Assembly (NCBI RefSeq): GCF_037392515.1
Contig: NC_090291.1
Coordinates: 19,694,001 to 19,758,000, forward strand
Length of the DNA: 64,000 bases
Reading direction: 5' to 3'
DNA from: Haliotis asinina
Lineage: Eukaryota; Mollusca; Gastropoda; Lepetellida; Haliotidae
The position numbers and the translations under genes are program-made. How positions within the stretch are numbered: position 1 is the stretch's first letter; every line of letters begins with the position of its first letter. Below, one piece after another: positions 31,706-44,100 of the stretch. The notes under the pieces were generated by a model. That model had not been told where the DNA came from. It did no database searches and saw only the letters and a list, made by a program, of their open reading frames with translations.

Positions 31706-31921
31706 ATCAGAGCTTGGATGGTGATTACAGGTATAAAAATAAGTGAAAATTTACAAGAAAACTAGGCACAAGTTTTAACATTTTTCTTTCTTCACATTTT
31801 ATTTATTAATACACAGAGCTTGGATGACAGCTACAGGTAAAGAACAAGTGAAAATTTACAAGCAATCTGGGCACAAATTTTAACATTTTTCTTTCTTCAC
31901 ATTCTATTTATTAATACACAG
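31706..31921. repeat. Tandem duplication of about 108 bp below DCAF11
   Basis: Two adjacent copies (31706-31813 and 31814-31921) share CAGAGCTTGGATG, AAGTGAAAATTTACAAG and TTTTTCTTTCTTCACATT, about 85 percent alike by eye. On the minus strand both carry TTAATAAATA, so the duplication also doubles an AATAAA-like site downstream of DCAF11. Confidence 0.8.
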
Positions 31922-32991
31922 TCATATATTCAAGAGTGAAGAACAAGCTCTCTGTATTGATGTTCTGCTGTGTTTTGTTTTTATTTTTGTGTTCTCTGTT
32001 GCCTGTAAATGCAGAGCAATGCATTATGGATTCAAAATAAACAAATTTAACAAACAATTTTGACACATATTTTTTTAATTTTCTGAGTACTAAAGAAAGC
32101 AGAATAGTCTTCTAAGACTGGTCATTTTCTTCTGTCCTGATATATATATTTCAATATTTCAAGAAGTTCTTATCTTTATTTTATTTTGTTTTTTATACAA
32201 ACCAACCCACCGACCCAACTTCAGATCATGTCAGCTATGTGAAACATAAAAATACTGCCCTTAGGCAAGAAAAACACACTTCACTCATGTCTTCAAATAC
32301 CTTCACAGCCAAGAAGGAACATTGTTCCAGCTTCAAACCCAGGAATTGGTTTTGTGGTTCCACATTGCAGCATCATTACCAAGTCCATATCCCCATTTCT
32401 GGGCACCATATTTGCTTCTTATATCACATCCAACATGGAGATATCACTCCATGGAGCTGCCGCAAAATAGCTCTCCTTTTCACCGTCATTCTCTCAATGA
32501 AAGAGTCCAGTCTTTCTTTAATCAAGCTTAACCACTAACGCATAATTTAAAACCTCCTCAATGTCTTCAAGCAGTTTGGTTAAACAGATGATACAGTGAC
32601 AAATGAATGTCAGTCGGAGAATTTCATGAAAATTGTCGAGTAAAAGCCTTTTTAGTTTTACAAACAACTATATTGCTGCAGTTTTCTCCCGGTTAATAAC
32701 TTAAACTAAGGTGTGGATAAATCAACCAATCCACAAAATTATAATTATCAACATAAAAACAAAACAAATCACAGACTCATCAACCATTAGGTCTCTGTTC
32801 CACGAGTGATTTGAACACTACGACTACCCTACATTCATCGTACATCATGTGAATTACGATAGTCGTAAATCTCAAATAACTTGGGAATCAGTTCCAGGGC
32901 ACTTTGCAATATCAAAGGTCATACTCTTGTCATACTAGACAACTAGGCATCGTTCTTGTGATGACATCTGGTTGCCATGGCGATGATGGCA

Positions 32992-35900
32992 CTATGACAC
33001 AAGATCCCTATACTGTGTCCGTCGTTGAGCCTTGGCTCGAAGTCGGCTGCTGCGCCGACTTTGAGGTGATTTAGAATCCAAGAAGTTACAGCACTCCTCA
33101 TCATCCTGGAGATCCATGGCATCTGTGCACAGGTAGTCCCACTTTGCTACTGTACCGTCCCACTGAAAGACAACAGGGATGAAGTTCACACACATGACAT
33201 CTTCAGCTTGATGAGTGGACTAAACTAGACAGCCTTTTTTATCCCAATCAGTTCACAAATGTTTCACTTCTAATTGCAACAGTAACAATGACAATTATAC
33301 AGACTCTCTTTGCTATACTGATTGATGCATGATCTCACTTATATAAACCAATAAATCTGTTGGCCACTAAACATCCGGGTTAGTACTGGTCTTCAGTAAC
33401 CATGCTTGTCGTAAGAGGCGTCTAAAGGGGTCAGGTGGTCAGGCTCACTAACTCGGTTGACACACTGCATCATATCCCAGTTGCATAGATCAATGCTTGT
33501 GTTGTTCATCACTGAATAGTTTGGTCCAGGAAAACTATTTACCAACTGTCGCCATAAGCTAGGCAAAGCTAAGTGTGGCGTCAAACCAAACCAAAATCTG
33601 TAAAACCTGCCATTTTTTATAATGGCAAAGAAACACAGAAACAATCTACAATTACAACTCTCACTTCTGCCATACACCTAAGTGAATGGCTCTCTTCCTA
33701 CAATGCTGTCTCTGATCAGTGTTCCTTGAAACTGAGAGAGAGAGACAAGGATGCAGATACAACTGATACTAACCGATGTGCTCATGATGCTGTTCTCATA
33801 CGGATGCCAAGATACATCCCTCACACACGCTCTGTGACCCTCCAGCTTCCGAACGATCTTCCCCGTCAGGAGGTCATATACTGAAAACAGTCACATACAT
33901 ATTTTACTTATGTCTCATCAAGACACAAAACACCACTCACATACAGCAATACACAGGTTACAACATCAATACAGCTGTACACCTATGAGATGGTTTCCCA
34001 TGAGTAAGTTCATACCTACAACACGAGAAAAAAGAACAGGTCCATTTCAATGGAAACTGTCAAATAGATTCCTAAACATAAACATGCAAACTAATTTCTA
34101 CTACAATTCGAAACCTTTCTCAGGAAACATTTACCTTAAAGAGGTTCCTGGTTCATCAAGCTTGGCTATATCTTACAGAAAGACACAAATATTTACTCTT
34201 TCATCAGGCAAATGAAAGGTATGAGGCTATAATATATATCTATGCACATGTAAGAAGATGAAAAGTACAATGACAACAAAGATGAGGCTGAACAATGGAA
34301 GCCAGCAGTTAACTGACATTGACGTATGATTGCTGAAGGACAAAGGAAACAACTTACTGACAACATTCCCTGTGGCACATCCCGTGTAGACATACTGCTG
34401 GCCAGTTGTGAACTGAGGCGAGAAGTGACACCGGATCAGCGTATGAAGAACACCATGGCCCTTGTAGGTCATCAGTGAAGAATCCCCCACCAGTCGATGA
34501 CGCTTGCCCACTGAAAATAACAATGGTGATTAAGATGAAGAATTGTGATGTTGATTATCAAGATCAAGATGATATCGATGAAAAGAGTAATAAAAGGTGA
34601 CTGACTGACTGAATCTAGTTTTATGCCCTTTTCAACAATATTCCTGCAATTCTATGGCAGAGACACCAGAAATGTGCTTTACACATTACCCATGTGGGGA
34701 ATCAAACCCAGGTCTTCAGTGTGACAAGCGAATACTCTAACCATTAAGTGATTCCCCAAATAAAAGGTCTTCCAATATTGCCGGACTCTTCGGGAAGTCT
34801 GTCATGACAACTCACACAAAATGACATTAGCCTTGTCAGAAGATTTTTGCAGTTAGCTCTTTTTGGGCAAAGTCAAGCAAATCAGTTTTTCTCTGGGCAA
34901 CTGTTATAAATAGATTCCTTCACTGAACAGATATCACATGCTGAACAACCTGTGTGACTGACCAGGGTGAAGCCCAATAAACTCACTCACCTGGTCAATA
35001 TGTCAAAACACGCAAACTACCATAAACCTGGACGAATAACTTCAGATACTCTCATTTGTCTTAATTCTTGCAAGCAACCTTCAATCAGTATGAATAACCT
35101 CTGATATTTAATCTACTTTAACCTGAAGTTAGTTGTGGGATAATGGATGTAGTCACAAGTCAAGGGGAGATAATTCTCAGCTATTTCAATTCAGATACAC
35201 TCCAGAAATCCACAAAATCTCCTTGCACTTACTCTTCCAGGGAACTTGTTGCCATCGGTAATCCCATCGCTGGTTAGATACAGCTTTCTTGGTGGCCTGT
35301 ACAACAAACAGGTGGCGTGATAAGGTGAAACATAGTTTCAAAAGTGCATTCCACTCTCATAGCACCATGCACATGTGTAATCCCTCGTATTAGATCAGAC
35401 ACTCCTAGAACTAGTCCCCAGAGAAACTGGATATACTTTTTGTTTCATATTAGTATGACAGGCTAAAATAACTGACAATTGGAAACCTCATTAATCAGAA
35501 AAATTATCATATCAACATATTATTGATATGAAAAATGTGTCATTGATAATATTGTACATTAACTATTGTGGCAGAAATTACACTCAAATTTCACACACAA
35601 TATTCAAAAATCATATTCGGGAGGCTGTTTTGTTAAAAAACCATCGAAAAACATGTCAGCACTCACCAGTGATGTGAAATATATTCATTCCTTTCCAGCA
35701 TTTCTTTTCTTGTATGCATTTTGGCTCAAAGTTGGGTCTTTAATATTTATCAATTATCCATCAATACTTAGTTAATGATTATTGATCTCTGTAATCCATA
35801 TCGATGCATTTATTACCAAATACACCTGAAAAACAGATTACTGTAATACATGTTGTTTGAAAACCCTGAAGTATACCTGTACAGATATAAAAACTGTGCA

Positions 35901-38076
35901 GTCATAATCTTGGGAGACAATAATCCCTCTGCTATTAAACATACTGAAAACATGAACAGACACAAGTAGGTAGAAAGTCTTACTTCAATGCCATCTTTGT
36001 TTGAAAAGTGCCGCACATCCCAGAGCTTGATTGTCTGGTCCTTGGAGTTGGACAACAGGAAACGAGCATCTCTCTGCAACACAGTGCTGTTCTCATCACC
36101 ATCAGGTGGGTGGGTGGGTGTGTGAGTGAGTGAGTGAGTGAGTGAGTGACTGAGTGAGTGAGTGAGTGAGTGAGTGAGTGAGTGAGTGAGTGAGTGAGTG
36201 AGTGAGTGAGTGAGTGAGTGAGTGAGCGAGCGAGTGAGTGAGTGAGCGAGCGGGCGGGCGAGCGGCCGAGCGGGCGGGCGGGCGGGCGGGTGGGTGAGTG
36301 AGTGAGTGGGTGAGTGTAGTTTTTGTTTCAGCAATATTCCAGCACTATCATAGCTGGGGCACCAGAAATGTGTTTCACAAATAGTACCCATGTGGGGAAT
36401 CGAACCAGGTTTTCAGCATGTCAAGCCAACAATTTAACCACTATGCTACCCCACTGCCATATGAAAAATAAGGACCAAAGTACAGATCCTCCTCAATTTC
36501 ATCATTAGTCCTTCAGTACACCAGGGTCATAAATAAATGTATAAAGGTCAAGGTCATGAGCAAGGCATGTGTTAAGATTGATTACTCTCTAGGTTCCAAT
36601 GTTTGGACCCCCAAAGTTTGAACACTGTAATGCATATACCACAGGTGTCAACATTCTTTGCAAAGAATTCTAACTTTTCCAGGGATATCTGAATAAATGT
36701 AGTGTACAAAATGTACAACTGGAAAATTACTCTTGGAGCAGTCAAGTTAAAGTAACTGAATCCTGTGAGATATTTTTTAACACACCTGTGAGATACTTTC
36801 GAAACACACTTGTGAGATACTTTCAAAACACACCTGTGAGATACTCTTGAAACACACCTATGAGATAGTTTTGAAACACACCTGTGAGATACTTTCAAAA
36901 CACACCTGTAGATACTCTTGAAACACACCTATGAGATATTTTTGAAACACAAATGTGAGATACTTTCGAAACACACCTGTGAGATACTCTTGAAACACAC
37001 CTATGAGATATTTTTGAAACACACCTGTGAGATACTCTTGAAACACACCTATGAGATATTTTTGAAACACCCCTGTGAGATACTTTCGATGAACATACAT
37101 GTTACAACTTGGCCATGATCATCCTTGGTTCCAAAATGGAAACTATAATGACAGATGATAATCAATATGTTCTCACATGCACTTTCATTCAGGGAGTTCA
37201 ACAGACAAGGTGAACTACAAATCCAACTGAACACACAGGATTTGGCCAAGGGAGTAATTATGTTACTATCACTAGTCTGTACTGAGTGGCCATGCTTCTA
37301 GTTATGAGATTATCAGAAGCTACTTGGATCCTCCAGTGATATTCTTCAGTGACGTACTTTAGAATCAACGTATGTGATGCCATCATGATGTCCGGCCATC
37401 ACACCTACAGGAAGTGGGTCTTCCTCTCGCAATGTCCGTCTGTCCCACACCTGCAGCAGCAACAGTTCCCATTTGAAAATATGCACTTTAACACATTTGT
37501 ACACTATACAAAAAGGTTAACCATAAAATGCATAATTAAGATAACAAATAAGGGAATACATGAAAGTAGGTGTGTTCCTTTATTTCCAGAATTTCCCCCC
37601 ACAAAAACTTGCAAAGAAACCTGGAAAAGAATAAAGTAACACTTCCACATTCATGTTTTCCCTTATTTGTTTCCATGAGTATGCTTATCCTATGTCAAGT
37701 TACATGCTTTCTCTTGTTCTTTGACCATGGAGTGGAACAACCTTGAACAAAGTTTTCAGGCTCTTTTAACACCTTTCCCCAACAGACCCAGGCTCTATCA
37801 TGGGCAGTCAGTGGAGACTCTCATGTCAATCATGTATCTTGCTCAGGAAAACCATGTGATTTCCCACTTAGATCCTTGTTACAAATACTTTGTTTGTTTG
37901 TTTCCATGAGGATCTATATATCAAATAGCCACTGAAATACATGGCAAAGTAAATAAGGAGACTGGCCCCAAGAGCTGAAAATGAGGAAACAATGTAGTAC
38001 TCAGTTAGCTCTTTCAGTTTTTCGTGTTTGCTGTGACATGTGAATCCCACGATGATGATGCTCATCATTTGTCACC

Positions 38077-38117
<41 letters not shown>

Positions 38118-41100
38118 TCAATAATCAATGCAATCATAATCAGAGTTTTTGAGGGTTCAAATCATCACTTTATAACAAAGAGACTCAACTCTGTATAACA
38201 AATTCAGGAGCTTTGCCCATTGAGCCAGTCATGCTTATCTCATAAAGCAGAGTTGCTTCCTACTAATGATGAGGATTCATGTAGCACAGACTGTCTCCAT
38301 TTACCCACCTTCACAAGACCATCGTCACCCCCACTGAAGAGGATCTGTGAACTGTCATCAGCAAATGACACAGCGTTGACGTCATCATCATGAGCACTTA
38401 TCTGGAAAATAAACATAAACTGTAGACACCAATCACAATATGATAAAACAAAACTATACAAAAAGGACTACATAACCTAAGGGAGACAACACATTGTTGC
38501 AACAATTCACGGGTCTGCATATATATTGAGAGAAGAAATAAAAGAACACAGGGAAATTCAAGTGTTCCTTTAATATTTTCCACTTTCCATCACCAGCTTT
38601 GAATAGCGCTGTGGGAGGAAATCGGAGATTAAACAAAGGAACCCTGCCATGAAGTGGTGTTACCTTTGTTATTCCACTCAGTATATGAAAGCAGTTCATA
38701 ACTAACAATAAACGAAAGGAGTCTCAATATTTCACAATCATCTTTAGCCTGATACAACTATATTGATAAATGACAGGTCAAACATCAATACTTAGCTTAT
38801 CTGTTCGGCTAAACTATAAACAGAAACAACATAGTAAAGAGAAAAGATTTAATTGCCTGTTTGCTTTGGTCCCAAAAATAGAGCCTGCTTGAAGAGACAC
38901 AAGGGTTTTAATTAGGGAAGCATTATTTTGGGGCCTTCAGATCACAAAGTACTGTAACTATGTGTCAGAGTCCACCCAGCTGTGAATGGGTGCATAGCTA
39001 GGATAAGAAAGCCACAATAAAATCATAGTGCCTAGAGGCAGCAAGAGTTGTATAATCTTAAGGGAGTTTGAGATTGATAATATGACATGCTGTTGAGGTT
39101 GACATCCAATGATTGAGGGGAAAAAGTACCAGCGCCTTGAACAAGCACTAGTTATGCATCTATGTGAGCTATATTAATGTCCTATAATAATATCATCTGT
39201 ACATTATGTTTGACACAATCAAACAGCAATCACAATTCACATACCCTCAACGTCCGCTGGTTCCTCTCTCGGTCATACACGTACAAGTGACGATCATTGG
39301 CGCTGAAACAAAATAAACAACACAGACGTCCTGTTATTAAAGAGTGTGCCAAAATAAAAAAAATATGAAACACATTTTTAACTAAAGGATATGAAACATT
39401 CAGATATTAAGATATATCACTGAATTATCCCCCCTTAACACAAGATACAAGCTCAGTTGACTAAAATGTCTTATGTTTGTAAGTGGTATTCAGAGTTCAA
39501 TACAAAAGTCCAAATGAAATTTGTAGAATATCAAACACATTCAACATTTTGATTGAAACAGAGATGAAATCCTACCCTCCTAATATCTCCCTGTTGTCCG
39601 ATGAGAAGGTCAAGGAAAATATACAGAAACTCTGGTCGCCCGGCAACAGAGGCAATGCCTCATGAATATCATGATCACCATATATGTTGCATAGATGAAC
39701 TGAAACAAAACATTTACTGAGTACATAAATAAATCAACAAATGATACACTATAGGCGGAAAATCATCAACAATAAATTTTATACAGGGGAGATAACTGTG
39801 AAAATATTCAGAGTTTTTCAGAAACAATATTGCTACTCTAAAGTACCGATAAGTCTTATACATACTTCCCATCAAAAGTTTAGACTCACTTTAAGCACGC
39901 TCTGTATGTTATATGATGATCCAAGGGAGACAACTCCACAAATAGTTTTCTGAAACTCCACATTATATGATGCTCCTACATCTATACAGCTGCCTCTATG
40001 GTGTTATACACTCAAAGTACATCCCCTAAGGGATTCATCAAACTTAGGAAAAATAGGTTAATGTACCACGATTTATACATTTACAGAACAACACATATCA
40101 TCACATGTGACATCAAATTCCATCTTAGAAAATTAAACACATCTACGTAAATTCAATTCAAATAATTTCTAATTCACATTCCGTTCATTTATTTTTAAAA
40201 CTATTCTGTGCATTTGTCAAGGACTATATAACTAGTACATCAATCCTTGCAATGACCCATAGATATTTCACATTTCTAACAAAAGCATACGGGATTTCTT
40301 CCAACGTTAGAAAGGTTTCAGTGATGACTTCTGACCCAGATCCGTCAATATTCATGAGCTAGAAAGTGATGTCTAGGTAGAATTGCCATGCATCAGGGAT
40401 TATGTCATTAAGTTATACACTCATGTATACAGTACATGTAGACAAATGTAGACATAAATGGGAAAGTATTTAAGTGAACAAAGTCTTAATGTTATCATGG
40501 TTATATAACAAATAACAGTGTCGTGAGGGGTAGCTTCATCGCTGGTCAGGTAGTTCAGCGAGTTGCCTGTCTGTCTGGTATTGTGTATGTTAATTATAAA
40601 CCCCCGGAATGGTATATTGTTGTTGGGAGGAGAGTGCTGCTCTAGATGAAGTACTCACTACAGTCAGACCAGCTGGAGTAGATGACGTAGTTCCCATCAG
40701 GACTGCAACACAAAACATGCTTCACATCTACATGCTGTCTTACAAAGTCTTATACTCGAATAGCAGGAACTCAAAAATATGCATCGATTCTCACTGGCAA
40801 TCACATGAAACATATTAAAAAACAGTAAATATTCAGCATTCTAGATCATGGATCCTACCCACCCACCTGAGTACAGTGTCCACCCTTACCCATCTCAAGA
40901 CAATGTCCACCCTACCCACCTCAATACAGTATCCACCCTACCCACCTGAGTACAGTGTCCACCCTACCCCACCTCAGTACAGTGTCCACCCTACCCCACC
41001 TCAGTACAGTCCACCCTACCCCACCTGAGTACAGTGTCCACCCTACCCTCCTCAGTACAGTGTCCACCCTACCCCACCTGAGTACAGTGTCAACCCTACC

Positions 41101-44100
41101 CTCCTCAGTACAGAGTCCACCCTACCCCACCTGAGTACAGTGTCCATCCTACCCACCTCTGTACAGTGTCCACCCTACCCCACCTCAGTACAGTGACCAC
41201 CCTACCCACCTCAGTACAGTGTCCACCCTAACCCACCTCAGTACAGTGTCCACCCTACCCACCTGAAAGCAGTGTCCAGCACACTCCAGCCTACATCCCG
41301 TGCACGGATCGTCTTGAACAGTTTAAAATCATCGTTGGTGGTGTCATAGATTCGTACATGTTGATCTGCATGTAAACATAACAGACATTATTGTTACAAG
41401 TCCAGTAACCACTAAATGCAACTACATTAAATATCTTCACTGATATAATATTATTATAGCAATAACTTGTGCTTTGAATTATTAACCGTTCCTGTGAATA
41501 TGTATTTCAAAATGATTGCCCTGAACAGATTTTCACAATATGTGTGAATCACTTCAGGGGTTTCAGTAAAGGTCAACAATTGTATTCATAATAACGTAAA
41601 CGCGGGATCTCAGAAAAATATCCAGTACAACAATTTATGTTCTGTGACAATATCAACTTAGGCAGTAAAACTGTTATGAAGCAGATGCTGCAACAAACAT
41701 CTTACAACATGAAATGTCTGTCCTTTGTTATGGCTTACATTTGACCCACAACAAAACCAACATGTGAAAACAGGAATAATTTCAAAGAAGAGAGATTTAT
41801 GGATGTCAACGCCTTTACTATGAGGAACATAACATTTCAGAGTATACCTTTCTTTCATCAGGTGAATAAATGGCACGAGGCAGAGAGCATATAAAAAAGA
41901 TCACACATCAATGCCAGTTAACTGTTGACTTCCATTGTTAAGCCTGCATCTTTGTTGTCTTACTACTTTTGTCTTAAATGTACATAAATATGCTGTCTGC
42001 CTCAATGCATTCATTCATGTGATGAAGGACTAAGGATATACTCAAAAACATTGTGTTCATGCAATTAAGAAGTTCACATCCATAAAAACTCTTCATGTGC
42101 ATCACTTCTAAATACCATTCAAAGATCATATATACTTTTTCATTTTCACAAGGGATGCAATATTAAAATGCCTTAAATATATGAAAACATCCAAATTATT
42201 GATTACGTAATACACAAAACTAGAGTTTACCCATTTTGCAATGTGGCAAGATTATTAAGGTTGGAAAACTTGATTCAATGATCCAAAACAAAAATTCACA
42301 TCAACAGAAATGTTTGTCTTCTCTTTTCACCTAAAATAATCACATATCCTGATGGTGATGAATAAGGCTGATTAAAATCATAATGAAAACTTATACTCAC
42401 CCTGAGCAGCAGACAAAAATATGTTTCCTTCCTTGGAGAAGGTGCCACAGAAAGCCTTGTGGTGATAGGAAGCCAACTTGGTGAAGTTATTGGGGAGAAA
42501 CCTGAAATCGCCACCACATGTTACTTCTCCTCATATTCCTCAACCATACTTCAACATTATCTGATCAAAGGTCCTGATGGTGATGAATAAGGCTGATTAA
42601 AATCATAATGAAAACTTATACAGGGATGAAAATAACCCATTGCCTGACATCTTAGTCCAGTGATTAGTTCTGTCGGGCAAGCCTATTTTTATGTCATGCA
42701 GTACCAGTGTCCAGTTGACTTTCCAAAGTAAATTATGTTGTTTATTTAAAACATCAACAAGAAAATAGGCCAGTATAGTGGAAAAATTATCAGGTTGAGT
42801 GATTTTACATGTGACAATGTACAGTAACAATTTTGAAGTTATTTCCATCCATGTTATATTTAGTTCTTTTAGCCTTTTTCTACATTTCAGATCAAAGCTA
42901 TGTCTGTAATATCAATAATCAATCGATATTTAGCTACTGTTTAAACATGAAAACACTCCAGGCAGTATAAACTACTCAGGACAGGATAACACAGAGATCA
43001 TGGTCATATATTTCTGATTTGAGACATCAGTCATATTTACAGCACCTTTAAGAATGTTAATGAGAGCTAAGAGCTATAAAAATATTTAACTTTTTGACTC
43101 GCCGTGGAAAATACTGTAGTGTAACATTTTTTCCAACAATATTACAATAGTGTAATACCACTGCTAGACATATGACATCATAATGGTTTACAGTGTCACA
43201 ATGGTAATAGACCTTGCTTGACTCGCGGAAAGTTGTGGGCCATCACATTGTAGGCAGTTTCTATCAATTTCAAGAGTTATAAAGGGAATACTCGCTTCCG
43301 TGAAATACCATTTTTATCAAACTCGTGAAAGAATAAGGATCAAACTCACTTTCACTCATTTGATACCAAATCATTAACTCGTTAAACAAAATTGGTACTA
43401 CACAGCAGGTTGTTAAGTATTCATAATGACACAGTCACGTTTCATTAGTCCGACATTGTCCGTGGAACAGCAATTTTCAGAATAATGAGGATGTCGGCCT
43501 ACAAAAATGAGACTCAGTTACGTTTATTCAATTTGTTACCAACAAAAACAGCGGATAAAGCCAATTGTCAGAAAAATGGAGGTCGAATTAACGAGACTCG
43601 ACTGTATGTCTATCATGATTGATAATGACCTGAGTACAGTTCAATGTGGCAATGTTGGACAAGTCCACTTATGAACAGGGCGATTCAGCTGGGTATTTCA
43701 TGAATATGCACAAAACATCAAAACAAATGATGGCAAAATCTGCTTCTATTCCCCCCAAACAGATTTTCATACCCTGTTTTCTGTTTCTGTGATTGTTCAG
43801 CATGTGCCTTTGTTCACATCAGCTGAACAACTCACTACTCACTCAAGCACAGCTTCATTAAAGTTTTGATGTCATCACACTATGAGCCCCTGATACAATC
43901 TTACAAAAATCTTACAAAAAGATACAATGTCTACTTGGGAAATAAACAATGATTTTTTTTCTTCATATTTCTTGTTAAATGAATGCTAAATATAATATCC
44001 ATATATGAAATAGACTGTGATTTTGTTTCTCAAAACAATCAATTTATGGACATTCCATGGATGAATGGACTGATATTTTAAAAGACATAATTCAGCTGTG

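Larger units (their letters stand above)
26700..32991. other. Intergenic region and probable DCAF11 3' untranslated region
   Basis: Between the convergent genes. Minus-strand AATAAA sites occur in numbers (for instance near 32.18 kb), so the DCAF11 transcript end cannot be placed. Apart from SINEs, the (CTCA)n tract and the 108-bp duplication I see nothing functional. Confidence 0.5.
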
